From: Winogradskyella sp.
GTDB lineage: Bacteria > Bacteroidota > Bacteroidia > Flavobacteriales > Flavobacteriaceae
NCBI RefSeq assembly: GCF_028282165.1
Contig: NZ_JANQIM010000033.1
Location: forward strand, 248,001-312,000
Length of the DNA stretch: 64,000 bases
Direction: 5' to 3'
Positions 45,933 to 54,596 of the stretch are shown in pieces (positions within the stretch are counted from its first letter, which is position 1; every line of letters starts with the position of its first letter). The notes beneath the pieces are model-generated. The model did no database searches, was not told the origin of the DNA, and saw only the letters and a list, made by a program, of their open reading frames with translations. Made by a program: the position numbers and the translations under genes.

Positions 45933-48900
45933 ATGAAAGTAAAAAATTATGGTTTGGTTCTGTTGTATTTATTTTTTGGCTTTCAATTGGCTTTTACCCA
46001 AGAAAAAACAATAACAGGAACCGTAACTACCCAATCAGACGGATTGCCTTTGCCAGGTGCAAACGTGATTGTAAAAAATACTTCAAGAGGTGTACAATCG
46101 GATTTTGATGGCAAATTTAGAATAGACGTAGCAGAAGGCGAAGTCTTAGTCATCTCTTATGTAGGAATGGAAACAACCGAGATAATAATAGGCACTGCTA
46201 ATGTATATGATATTGCCTTAAAAGAAGGTAATGCACTTGATGAGGTGGTAGTGGTCGCTTATGGTACCCAGAAGAGAGAAGCTGTAGTAGGATCTGTTCA
46301 AGCTGTTGGTGCAGTAGAAATTGAACAACAGCAGGTAACATCGCCATTAAGGGCGCTTCAAGGTTCTGTAGCAGGGATTAATATGATTACCCAAGGAGGG
46401 CAGCCTGGTAATAATCCATCTTTTGTAGTAAGAGGATTTTCAAGTATTAATGCAAATAGTTCGCCCTTAATCATTTTAGATGGGACACCTTTTAATGGTA
46501 ATCTGAATACTATAAGTCAAGATCAAATAGAGTCTTTAACAGTTTTAAAAGATGGTGCTTCAGCATCATTATACGGATCAAGAGGTGCAAATGGCGTAGT
46601 AATAATCACTACCAAAACAGGTAAAAAAAATACGTCTGCAACTGTCAGTATAAGAACTCAATATGGTATTTCTAATCCAGCAGTTGGACTACATGATACA
46701 GTTGATCCAGGAACTTATTTAGAGTTGCTTTGGTCTGCAGCGAGGAATAGAAATGTCTATGAGTTTGGTCAATCGCCAGAATTGGCAGCACAAAATGCTT
46801 CTAATGGTTTAATAGGTTTAATAGGCTATAACCCCTATGACGTTTCAAACCCTGTTGGTGTAGATGGGAATTTGGTAGATGGTGCAAATTTAAAGTTCAG
46901 TACAGATTGGGAAGATGTTTTGTTAAGAAGAAATGTACCAAGAGTTAACCATAATTTATCTGTTCAAGGTGGCGGCGAAAGGAGTTCTTACTTCTTTTCT
47001 TTAGATTACTTAAATGAAGAGGGGCAGGTGATAGAAGCAGATTTCGAAAGGATTTCTACACGATTTAATTTTGACTCGCAATTAAAAGATTGGTTAAAGA
47101 TAGGTTTAAGAACCAGTTTTTCTAGATCTTCTTCAGGTAATCCTGAGGATGGAGCGGTTAGTGCAGTTTCTTGGATATATGGTGTGGGAAATGTATTCCC
47201 AATTTATGCAAGAGATGCTAATGGGGATTTAGTATTTGATGCATCAGGAAATCCATTTTTCGATCTTGGAAATGGTAATGGAGGAAGACTTGGTCAGGCT
47301 GTTAATGCCAACAGAATTCCTAGAAGTGGAGAAAATATTATGGCAATCATAAGGCTAGGAACTGAAGAGCGAATAAGAACCAATTATATCGGAAATGCTT
47401 TCGCCGAAATCAATTTTTTGGAAAACTTCACGTTTAGGACCAATTTGGCTTATGAAAACTTCTTATTTGATTCTCACAGTTTTGATGATGATCAGTTTGG
47501 TATTGCTTCTGATATTCAGGGTAGGGTTAGTAAAGTAAGAAATGTCACTACTACGCTCAATGCCATACAGAAATTAAATTATACCAATTCTTTTGGATTG
47601 CATAGTGTGTCTGTTGATGCAATAATGGAGGCCTATACAAATAGCTCTGATTCTTTCAGAGGTTCAGGCACTGGATTATTACCCGATTTAGAGGAGTTAC
47701 AAACGACTAACATTCCAGAATCAATAAGTGGTTTAAGAATCAGTAGTAGGGTAAACGGTTATTTAGGAAGGCTTAGCTATAATTATGACAATAAATACTT
47801 TTTTGAAACCTCTTTTAGAAGAGACGGTGCCTCCCAATTTGGCAGAGATTTTAGATGGGGAAGTTTTTATTCAGTAGGTGGTAGTTGGATAGTAACTAAA
47901 GAAAATTTTCTTTCAGATTCTGGCTGGTTAGATAACTTAAAACTTAGAGCATCTTATGGAGAGTTGGGGAATAATGCAGGTATTGGTTTTTTTCCTTATC
48001 AATTTGTGTTTGTCGGTGCAAACCCAGGAAATATAGTTATCTCTCCGGTTGAAGGAAACCCAGTAGCTATTCCGCCAAGTTCTTTGCCAGACCCATCATT
48101 ACAATGGGAAAAAACAGCAACAACTAATTTTGGTTTGGACTTTTCGATTTATAGAGGTGTATTGTCCGGAACAATAGAATATTACGAACGAGAGAGTATA
48201 GATTTATTATATTCAGTTCCCGCTGCGTATTCTACAGGTGCTACAGATATTTTCACAAACAATGGAGCCGTTAAAAACAGTGGTTTGGAGATTACGCTAA
48301 ATTCACGAATAATAGATACTGAAGATGTGTCATGGAATATTGGTGGTAATGCATCATTTCAAAAAAATGAGATTACGAGTTTACCACAAGATCAGTTTAT
48401 AAATGGCACTAAACTTTGGAAAGAAGGAAATTCTTTATTTGAGTTTTATCTAAGAGAATGGGCAGGTGTTAATCCTGCTACCGGTGATGCGCTGTGGTAT
48501 CAGGATATTACTGACACTAATGGAAACGTTACAGGTCGAACAGTTACAAACGTATATGGCGATGCCACTAGATATGAAACAGGAAAAGAATCACTTCCAG
48601 ATATACAAGGTGGTTTCTATACGAATTTCAGATTTAAGAATTTTGACGTGTCGGCAACTTTCAATTATAGTTTTGGAGCCTACCTTTTAGATACGGATTA
48701 TTCTGGCTTAATCGGGAATTTTGACACAAATGGAGCACCAGCACATCCCGATAACCTTCAGGCTTGGTCACAACCTGGTGATATTACTGATTTTCCTCGT
48801 TTAACTACTGCTAATGTTGAGTTTACACAGACCTCAGATAGATGGCTGTTTAAGAATGATTATGTAAGATTAAGAGCCCTTACTATTGGATATAACTTCT

Positions 48901-49079
48901 CTGAGAATGCACTAAAAAGGACAGGATTAAAGAAGGCTAGAGTATATTTTCAAGGAGATAATATTCTTACTTGGCAATCTCATTTTGGAATAGATCCAGA
49001 GCAATCTTTTGGCGGGACAACTGCAAGTAGATCGCCTTTACCAAAAACGTTTACAATCGGTACTTTGCTACAATTTTAA
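45933..49079 (+). CDS. susC: SusC-like TonB-dependent receptor (second locus)
   Basis: This 1048-residue outer-membrane importer has a signal peptide (to about FQLAFTQ). A carboxypeptidase-regulatory-like domain (ITGTVTTQSDGLPLPGANVIVKNTSRGVQSDFDGKF) is followed by the SusC signature (LDEVVVVAYGTQKREAVVGSVQ), the plug (GINMITQGGQPGNNPSFVVRG...LIILDGTPF) and a barrel ending PKTFTIGTLLQF. It is clearly divergent from the first SusC, with a different plug and loops. A matching SusD lies 11 bp downstream. No glycosidase is near, so the cargo is unknown; peptide or small-glycan uptake are both possible. Confidence 0.94.
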   Translation: MKVKNYGLVLLYLFFGFQLAFTQEKTITGTVTTQSDGLPLPGANVIVKNTSRGVQSDFDGKFRIDVAEGEVLVISYVGMETTEIIIGTANVYDIALKEGNALDEVVVVAYGTQKREAVVGSVQAVGAVEIEQQQVTSPLRALQGSVAGINMITQGGQPGNNPSFVVRGFSSINANSSPLIILDGTPFNGNLNTISQDQIESLTVLKDGASASLYGSRGANGVVIITTKTGKKNTSATVSIRTQYGISNPAVGLHDTVDPGTYLELLWSAARNRNVYEFGQSPELAAQNASNGLIGLIGYNPYDVSNPVGVDGNLVDGANLKFSTDWEDVLLRRNVPRVNHNLSVQGGGERSSYFFSLDYLNEEGQVIEADFERISTRFNFDSQLKDWLKIGLRTSFSRSSSGNPEDGAVSAVSWIYGVGNVFPIYARDANGDLVFDASGNPFFDLGNGNGGRLGQAVNANRIPRSGENIMAIIRLGTEERIRTNYIGNAFAEINFLENFTFRTNLAYENFLFDSHSFDDDQFGIASDIQGRVSKVRNVTTTLNAIQKLNYTNSFGLHSVSVDAIMEAYTNSSDSFRGSGTGLLPDLEELQTTNIPESISGLRISSRVNGYLGRLSYNYDNKYFFETSFRRDGASQFGRDFRWGSFYSVGGSWIVTKENFLSDSGWLDNLKLRASYGELGNNAGIGFFPYQFVFVGANPGNIVISPVEGNPVAIPPSSLPDPSLQWEKTATTNFGLDFSIYRGVLSGTIEYYERESIDLLYSVPAAYSTGATDIFTNNGAVKNSGLEITLNSRIIDTEDVSWNIGGNASFQKNEITSLPQDQFINGTKLWKEGNSLFEFYLREWAGVNPATGDALWYQDITDTNGNVTGRTVTNVYGDATRYETGKESLPDIQGGFYTNFRFKNFDVSATFNYSFGAYLLDTDYSGLIGNFDTNGAPAHPDNLQAWSQPGDITDFPRLTTANVEFTQTSDRWLFKNDYVRLRALTIGYNFSENALKRTGLKKARVYFQGDNILTWQSHFGIDPEQSFGGTTASRSPLPKTFTIGTLLQF

Positions 49080-49090
49080 ATATAATTACT

Positions 49091-50578
49091 ATGAAAAAAA
49101 GTTTAATATTATTCAAGAAAATAAAGAGTCTAAGACTCAGATTATTTACTATTCTCTGTCTTACAATAGTTGCTGCTTCGTGTAGTAATGACTTTTTAGA
49201 AGAACCAGAAAATAACTCAGGTATTACTGAAGATGTTGTGTTTAATTCTAGGGAGAACGTCCAATTGTTTGTTTCAGGAATTCTGTCAAACTATAAAGGG
49301 CAATATAGTGATGCAAATTCACCTGCAGCAGCAGATGCAGGAGGTTTGTATTCGCTTTACATGGCAAGAGCTGTAAAAGGCAAGGATTTAATTCAGGGAG
49401 GGTTTCCTTATAATTTTGATTATGAGCATGGAAATAGAGAACCTAATTTTAGGCGCGTTATTTTTGCTTGGGGTTTCAATTATTTAAATGTTAATTACGC
49501 TAATATTTTAATTGATGGCGTACAATCAAGCGCACTAAATGAATCAGACAAAAAGGAGTTTATTGCCATCGGAAAGTTTTTTAGGGCATATCATCATTTT
49601 CAACTGCTTCTAGATTTTTGCCCTAACTATAATAATGATAGATTACTAGCAAGGATTCCATATTATACAACTAGAGTGACTTTAGAAACTGCTAATGGTA
49701 ATCCACCTTCTCCTATGAGCGAAATTTATGATTTTGTTATTCAAGATCTAGAAGAAGCTATAGTAGATTTGCCAGATACTAGATTAGGGAAAAGCTATGT
49801 GAATAAAAAAGTAGCTCAAGCAATCTTGGCTAGAGTTTTGTCTGTAACACAAGATGATTGGTCTAGACTTTCAGAATTATCAAAAACAGTTTATGATAAC
49901 AATGCTAGCCAAGCTGTTCAATCTGCAAATTGGGGTAATGGATTTAATGATATGCAAGATGATGAATGGATTTGGGCAATGTTTCAAAATGGTAATGATG
50001 AAACCAACTTTTTCTGGGGACATCCAGCAGCGACTTTTGATCATACGGTATTGTCATGGCAAGTAACTTATGCAGATTCAAATTTTGCCAATTTATTTTC
50101 ACCTACCGACGTAAGAAATACATTTTTTGATTTTTACGGAGCTGGTGCCTCCGAACCATGGAGAGACTTTGTCTCAAGTAAGTTTGCCTTTTCGTTCGCT
50201 TCGGATATTCCTATACTCAGAAAATCTGAGTTTGTACTGTTAGATGCTGAAGCGCAATACCATTTAGGTAATACCCAAGAGGCTCAGAGTTTACTGTTTG
50301 CTTTACAATCAGATCGAGATCCTAATGCTGTAATGAGTAATAATTCTGGTACTGCTTTACTCAATGAGATATTATTAGAAAGAAGAAAAGAGTTTTACGG
50401 CGAATTTGGTGTTGAATGGTTTGATGCCAAGAGATATAATTTAGCGATTGAAAGAGACGTAAATACGCATCGTGTTGATGTAGATGTCCCAGTAAATAGT
50501 AATTTATTTTTCTTAAAGCTTCCAGAAGTAGAATTAGATGCTAATCCTTTTTACACAGATGGTTTTATTAACGATTAA
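49091..50578 (+). CDS. susD: SusD/RagB-family lipoprotein (second locus)
   Basis: This 495-residue lipoprotein has an unusually long basic N-terminus (MKKSLILFKKIKSLRLRLF) before the hydrophobic leader ending VAASC, then SNDFLEEPENN. SusD markers include FNSRENVQLFVSGILSNYKG, FIAIGKFFRAYHHFQLLLDF, LRKSEFVLLDAEAQYHLGN, LLNEILLERRKEFYGEFGVEWFDAKRY and NSNLFFLKLPEVELDANP. It pairs with the SusC 11 bp upstream. The ligand cannot be deduced; conserved helices confirm the fold but not the specificity. Confidence 0.92.
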   Translation: MKKSLILFKKIKSLRLRLFTILCLTIVAASCSNDFLEEPENNSGITEDVVFNSRENVQLFVSGILSNYKGQYSDANSPAAADAGGLYSLYMARAVKGKDLIQGGFPYNFDYEHGNREPNFRRVIFAWGFNYLNVNYANILIDGVQSSALNESDKKEFIAIGKFFRAYHHFQLLLDFCPNYNNDRLLARIPYYTTRVTLETANGNPPSPMSEIYDFVIQDLEEAIVDLPDTRLGKSYVNKKVAQAILARVLSVTQDDWSRLSELSKTVYDNNASQAVQSANWGNGFNDMQDDEWIWAMFQNGNDETNFFWGHPAATFDHTVLSWQVTYADSNFANLFSPTDVRNTFFDFYGAGASEPWRDFVSSKFAFSFASDIPILRKSEFVLLDAEAQYHLGNTQEAQSLLFALQSDRDPNAVMSNNSGTALLNEILLERRKEFYGEFGVEWFDAKRYNLAIERDVNTHRVDVDVPVNSNLFFLKLPEVELDANPFYTDGFIND

Positions 50579-50589
50579 TTTTGAAAGAG

Positions 50590-51348
50590 ATGAAAAGAAC
50601 TTTATATAAAATATTAGTAATGTTATGTTTAATGTTTGTTGCTTGTGAAAGTGAAACAGATGTTGTTGGTGTTTCCGATTATAATCTTATCAGTTTTCAA
50701 GACGATAATTTCAATTTTGAACTAAATCAAGATGGAGTTTCCACGAAGACAATTACGGTCTATAACTCAAGGACATCATCTTCAGATGTAACTTATAACT
50801 TAGAAGTTTTACCATTGGAGTTTAATGGTGGTTCTGGTTCTACAATAGCTTCAGATTATTATAATGTACCTAGTTCTGTCACTATACCAGCCAATGAAAG
50901 ATCAGCACAATTTGATGTTACCATAATAGACAATAGTTTTGGTAGTAGCGATAGATTAGTACTGGGTTTTGCAGATGAAGATTTTGCCTTAAATCCACAC
51001 CCAATAAGTATGCCTATCGTGATTGTTTGTCCAGTTAATGAGCTTGTTTTAGATATTACCTTTGATAGTTATGCAGAAGAAACGAGTTGGGAATTGTATA
51101 TTGATATTAATACATCACCAACATTAATTGCCTCTGGAAGTGGTTATGATGATTTAGATAACGAATCTATAATAGAGCGTATCTGTATAGAAGATGGCGA
51201 TTTTGGTTTTGTTATTTACGATGCATTTTCGGATGGAATTTGCTGCGGGTTTGGACAAGGAAGCTATTCGCTTATTCTAAACGGTGACGTTATAAAAGAA
51301 GGGGGTTCTTTTGGTGCCAGTGAGGTAACAACCTTTTCACTACCTTGA
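50590..51348 (+). CDS. SusE-position lipoprotein with Calx-beta-like and ETSW/GDGICC domains
   Basis: The ATG at 50590 gives a lipoprotein of 252 residues (leader MLCLMFVAC; a TTG at 50581 adds three codons). Residues about 30-145 resemble a Calx-beta-like domain found in SusCD accessory lipoproteins (TITVYNSRTSSSDVTYNLEV...SVTIPANERSAQFDVTII). Residues about 150-252 are a small Cys-containing module (EETSWELYIDI...IYDAFSDGICCGFGQGSYSLIL). Similar modules occur, to my knowledge, in secreted flavobacterial proteases. The gene follows susD by 11 bp and is presumably the third component of the uptake system. Confidence 0.75.
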   Translation: MKRTLYKILVMLCLMFVACESETDVVGVSDYNLISFQDDNFNFELNQDGVSTKTITVYNSRTSSSDVTYNLEVLPLEFNGGSGSTIASDYYNVPSSVTIPANERSAQFDVTIIDNSFGSSDRLVLGFADEDFALNPHPISMPIVIVCPVNELVLDITFDSYAEETSWELYIDINTSPTLIASGSGYDDLDNESIIERICIEDGDFGFVIYDAFSDGICCGFGQGSYSLILNGDVIKEGGSFGASEVTTFSLP

Positions 51349-51389
51349 GTAAATATTTTTAGTGTCTTTGACACTAACTACTAGTCTTC

Positions 51390-51429
51390 AAAACAGAAAA
51401 GGTCCTTTTTTAAGGACCTTTTCTGTTTT
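51390..51429. terminator. strong bidirectional terminator
   Basis: An 18-bp perfect stem (5' arm AAAACAGAAAAGGTCCTT) with a TTTT loop separates the convergent second SusCD locus and lspA. T tracts on both sides suit termination in either direction. Confidence 0.92.
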
Positions 51430-51437
51430 GTAAACCG

Positions 51438-51944
51438 TTATGAATTTGTTTGTGAAATGACTTTCTTCTTGTTAAAAACACCACTAAAGAGCAGCATAAT
51501 CATCCCAGTAGTAACAGATAGATCCGCCACATTAAATATGCCCGTTTTGAACACACCACCTAAATCGATAAAGAAAAAATCCGTGACCTCGCCAAAAACG
51601 ATACGATCGAATACGTTAGCAATACCGCCTCCTATGATACAACAAAAAGCAATTAAGCTTAAACGATCCAGATCTTTATGCTTTACAATATAATAGATAA
51701 CATATAGGAGTACAAGAGTTGGCAATATTAAAAGAAAGATCAAACGGAGTGTTGGGTTCATATCACTTCCCATACCAAGGAAAGCACCTTTATTTTCTAC
51801 CCAGATCAATTGAAAATAGTTGCCGATTACATCAATTTCTCCATCTCTTCCTCTAGTCATTGTGTTTCTTACAACAACTTTCGAAATTTGATCAATAGCG
51901 ATATTGAAGACGATTAGAAGGGCTATAAATAGATTCCTGTTCAA
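51438..51944 (-). CDS. lspA: lipoprotein signal peptidase (signal peptidase II)
   Basis: This 168-residue inner-membrane aspartic protease cleaves prolipoprotein leaders at the lipobox cysteine; the many lipoproteins in this window are its substrates. It has about four TM segments. The catalytic aspartates are in the two conserved motifs GGGIANVFDRI (D113) and FNVADLSVT (D141). DQISKVVV and VENKGAFLGMG are also conserved. The length is normal. It lies 13 bp after fabD on the reverse strand. Confidence 0.95.
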   Translation of the reverse strand: MNRNLFIALLIVFNIAIDQISKVVVRNTMTRGRDGEIDVIGNYFQLIWVENKGAFLGMGSDMNPTLRLIFLLILPTLVLLYVIYYIVKHKDLDRLSLIAFCCIIGGGIANVFDRIVFGEVTDFFFIDLGGVFKTGIFNVADLSVTTGMIMLLFSGVFNKKKVISQTNS

Positions 51945-51957
51945 AACGGAAGGGGCT

Positions 51958-52848
51958 TTAATTAGCTTCGAATATTGCAGAGTCGGTCTCTGCTTCTCGA
52001 TTTATCTTCTTAACCAAACCTTGTAATACCTTACCTGGGCCAACCTCTGTAAAATGAGTAGCACCGTCGGCAATCATTTGCTGAACGGATTGTGTCCATC
52101 TCACAGGTGCTGTTAATTGTGAGATTAAATTGGTCTTTATTTCGCTTTCATCGGTAACTGCTGAGGCTGTTACATTTTGATATATTGGGCAGTTTGGCTT
52201 ACTGAATGTTGTATTTTCAATCGCGGCGGCGAGCTCTTCGCGAGCGGGCTCCATCAAGGGAGAGTGAAATGCACCACCTACAGGTAATACCAATGCACGA
52301 CGTGCACCTTCTTCCTTAAGCGTTTCGCAGGCTTTATTTACTGCTTCTATTTCTCCCGAAATTACCAATTGACCTGGGCAATTATAATTTGCTGCAACAA
52401 CGATGCCTTCAGTCATGGCACATACTTTTTCTACAACATCGTCATCTAAGCCTAAAACGGCTGCCATAGTACTTGGTTGCAGTTCACAGGCTTTTTGCAT
52501 GGCCTGAGCACGCTGAGATACTAATTTTAATCCATCTTCAAAAGTTAAGGCACCAGCAGCGACCAATGCCGAAAATTCTCCAAGTGAATGGCCAGCAACC
52601 ATGTCTGGTCTAAAGCTGTCCCCTAAGGTCTTTGCCAAGATTACCGAATGTAAAAAGATGGCAGGTTGAGTCACCTTGGTTTGTTTCAGATCTTCAGCAG
52701 AGCCTTCAAACATTACATCGGTAATATGAAAACCAAGTATATCATTGGCGCTTTCAAAAAGTTCTTGTGCTAATGGAGAACTTTCGTAAAGGTCTAGACC
52801 CATACCAGAAAACTGAGCGCCTTGACCTGGAAATATGTATGCATTCAT
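51958..52848 (-). CDS. fabD: malonyl-CoA:ACP transacylase
   Basis: This 296-residue cytosolic enzyme moves malonyl groups from CoA to acyl carrier protein in fatty acid synthesis. It has the N-terminal FPGQGAQFSGMG, the active-site GHSLGEFSALVAAGAL (S88), QRAQAMQKA with the CoA-binding arginine, and AFHSPLMEPA with the catalytic histidine. The length is normal. An exact TAnnTTTG element lies 22 bp upstream on the reverse strand. Confidence 0.95.
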   Translation of the reverse strand: MNAYIFPGQGAQFSGMGLDLYESSPLAQELFESANDILGFHITDVMFEGSAEDLKQTKVTQPAIFLHSVILAKTLGDSFRPDMVAGHSLGEFSALVAAGALTFEDGLKLVSQRAQAMQKACELQPSTMAAVLGLDDDVVEKVCAMTEGIVVAANYNCPGQLVISGEIEAVNKACETLKEEGARRALVLPVGGAFHSPLMEPAREELAAAIENTTFSKPNCPIYQNVTASAVTDESEIKTNLISQLTAPVRWTQSVQQMIADGATHFTEVGPGKVLQGLVKKINREAETDSAIFEAN

Positions 52849-52869
52849 ATGGACTAAATTTTAGTGCTG

Positions 52870-52877
52870 CAAAAGTA
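52870..52877 (-). promoter_or_regulatory. putative -7 promoter element of fabD
   Basis: Read on the reverse strand it is TACTTTTG, an exact TAnnTTTG match, 22 bp before the fabD start. A -33 TTG at the usual distance is not obvious. Confidence 0.4.
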
Positions 52878-53016
52878 CATGAATTTTTTCATTTGAAAAT
52901 TCTCAAACAACTAAATGTAGAAATCTATGGACTAACAAAGTGATAACTGAAGGCAAACTAAATGTTGCTCATTTTTTTAGACAAAATTTAGTTTTTACAG
53001 AAGATAAATAGGACTG

Positions 53017-53949
53017 TTATCTTTTTTCATAAGTTATAAAAGAAAATGCATACTTATGATTATCATCAGCATCATGAGTGGTTCTACTCACTTCTTTCCA
53101 TTTTTCAGGATTTATCTCAGGGAAGAAAGTGTCTGCACCTTCAAAAGTGCTATGAACTCTTGTCATTTCTAATTTGTTGGCCAAAGCAATAGATTGTCTG
53201 TAAATTTCACCGCCACCTATAATGAAAGGCTGATCGTCTTTTCTAGCGGCATCAATAGCATCTTCAAGATTGTTAACAACAATAACACCATTTGGTACTT
53301 TGTAATCGTTTTGCCTGGTAATGACAATATGTGTTCTGTTTGGCAGAGGTTTTGGAAAACTTTCAAAGGTTTTGCGTCCCATGATAATGTGATGGCCAGA
53401 TGTTAGTTCTTTAAATCGCCTTAAGTCGTTACTCAAATGCCAGATAAGGTCATTATCTTTACCAATAGCATTATCCTCTCCTGCTGCAACAATTATCGTT
53501 AATTCATTGGAGTTTTTTTTTTCTTCTGTATTATTTGCTAATTGTGATTCATTGTAAGCTTGAGATTGCGCGATCTTTTTTTCTTCTTTTAAAAAGTCTT
53601 CCTTTAGCTTATCTATACGCTGTTGCTGTTGATTTACTAATTTGTCTAGTTGTTGCTTTTCCCACTCTTTACCCATAAACTTATGAGTAATAAATACAGT
53701 TATGAAATGATAAGCAAATAAAAATAACCAAGCCAATATAGCGTAGACAAACCAATTAATGCCTGCAATAGTAAAATCCTTTCCAATACCAAGGACAGTA
53801 TTGGCCAGAATTAAGAATACGGCACCAATTAAAAAAATGACAAAATGGATATATAAACGTTTTTTTTGTCTAATGCGTTTTTGTGCATTTTCTATAAGTT
53901 CTAATTGGTCTTTATCTATAGATGAAACTTGTTTTTTCTTCCCGAACAT
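53017..53949 (-). CDS. folA: 2TM-domain / dihydrofolate reductase fusion
   Basis: One uninterrupted 310-residue frame. Residues about 15-100 are a 2TM domain (two helices: LYIHFVIFLIGAVFLILANTV and GINWFVYAILAWLFLFAYHFI, then FMGKEWEK). A charged coiled-coil linker covers about 100-148. A complete dihydrofolate reductase follows (about 148-310; LTIIVAAGEDNAIGKDNDLIWHLSNDLRRFK, split as IIVAAGEDNAIG and DLIWHLSNDLRRF, then HHIIMGRKTFESFP, IIGGGEIYRQ). DHFR makes tetrahydrofolate for thymidylate synthesis, and thyA lies 1.5 kb away. The usual DHFR start methionine is replaced by Leu (TTA), so a separate soluble form is unlikely to start there. The fusion would tether DHFR to the inner membrane facing the cytosol. 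Confidence 0.9.
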   Translation of the reverse strand: MFGKKKQVSSIDKDQLELIENAQKRIRQKKRLYIHFVIFLIGAVFLILANTVLGIGKDFTIAGINWFVYAILAWLFLFAYHFITVFITHKFMGKEWEKQQLDKLVNQQQQRIDKLKEDFLKEEKKIAQSQAYNESQLANNTEEKKNSNELTIIVAAGEDNAIGKDNDLIWHLSNDLRRFKELTSGHHIIMGRKTFESFPKPLPNRTHIVITRQNDYKVPNGVIVVNNLEDAIDAARKDDQPFIIGGGEIYRQSIALANKLEMTRVHSTFEGADTFFPEINPEKWKEVSRTTHDADDNHKYAFSFITYEKR

Positions 53950-53990
53950 AATCCAAAATTGAGGATATAAAGATACTTCTTTTTAACTAA

Positions 53991-54002
53991 AACGTTATCG
54001 TT
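53991..54002. promoter_or_regulatory. operator-like site AACGTTATCGTT
   Basis: AACG....CGTT dyad about 42 bp upstream of the 2TM-DHFR start. Eleven of its bases (AACGTTATCGT) are identical to 60853-60863 inside the palindrome before etfB. It overlaps the expected -33 region (TATCTTTA lies further down on the reverse strand). Confidence 0.35.
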
Positions 54003-54035
54003 ATTTTTTGTTGCAACTAATTAGGGTTTTTCGAA

Positions 54036-54047
54036 AACGATATCGTT
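54036..54047. promoter_or_regulatory. 12-bp perfect palindrome AACGATATCGTT
   Basis: A perfect palindrome 34 bp from the previous site in the divergent region between the DHFR fusion and the CBM48-like gene. It shares the ACGAT/ATCGT half with the etfB palindrome, so the region may hold a pair of operators. Confidence 0.35.
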
Positions 54048-54186
54048 GATTATCAGGCTAAAAGCTCTAATTTTTTTGTTGATGATCTTATAAATTAAGA
54101 GCTAAAAAATTGTGGAGTTTATTAAAAAGTAAAGCCTATTTTATTAAAATGATAATTCTTTCATCTAATGCAATTTAAACTTTAAT

Positions 54187-54212
54187 TTGTGGTTTTTTCT
54201 TTTATACTTTTG
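54187..54212 (+). promoter_or_regulatory. putative promoter of the CBM48-like gene
   Basis: TACTTTTG at 54205-54212 is an exact TAnnTTTG match 24 bp before the start codon. TTG at 54187-54189 could be the -33 element, though the 15-bp spacer is somewhat short. Confidence 0.45.
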
Positions 54213-54235
54213 ACCCCAGAATTAAATTAATTATT

Positions 54236-54532
54236 ATGGCAATTAAAAAGCAGTATTTAAAAAGTAAGCCAGTTTGTAAAGTGACATTTTCTGTTCCGGC
54301 AAAAGAGGCAAAAAATGTAGCGGTTGTTGGAAGCTTTAACGAGTGGAATACTGAAGCTACAGAATTAAAGAAATTAAAGAATGGTACCTTTAAAGGAACT
54401 GTTGATTTACCCAGCGAAAACTCATACGAATTCAGATATGTAGTTGATGGCACCTACATCAACGATGAGCAAGCAGATTCTTATGCTTGGAACGATTTTG
54501 CTGGTGCTGAGAATGGTGTTTTAAATCTATAA
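54236..54532 (+). CDS. small CBM48/AMPK-type glycogen-binding-like protein
   Basis: This 98-residue cytosolic protein consists of a single early-set (isoamylase-N/AMPK1_CBM-like) domain. Features are KPVCKVTFSVPAKEAKNVAVVGSFNEWN, TFKGTVDLPSENSYEFRYVVDG and a Tyr/Trp-Asn end (YAWNDFAGAENGVLNL). The conserved GSFNEWN loop and aromatic residues are those that contact alpha-glucan in related domains. It is a stand-alone domain rather than part of an enzyme and could tether partners to glycogen or serve as a regulatory subunit; this is inferred. It is divergent from the DHFR fusion and ends at a strong terminator. Confidence 0.85.
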   Translation: MAIKKQYLKSKPVCKVTFSVPAKEAKNVAVVGSFNEWNTEATELKKLKNGTFKGTVDLPSENSYEFRYVVDGTYINDEQADSYAWNDFAGAENGVLNL

Positions 54533-54554
54533 TCACCGTTTTCTGAAAAAACTG

Positions 54555-54596
54555 AAGCGTCTCTCCCGATAGCCATCGGGATTGAGACGCTTTTTT
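54555..54596. terminator. bidirectional terminator
   Basis: A long stem (AAGCGTCTC plus CCCGAT pairing with ATCGGG plus GAGACGCTT, loop AGCC) is followed by six T. It separates the CBM48-like gene from the convergent TonB-C protein gene. Confidence 0.9.
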
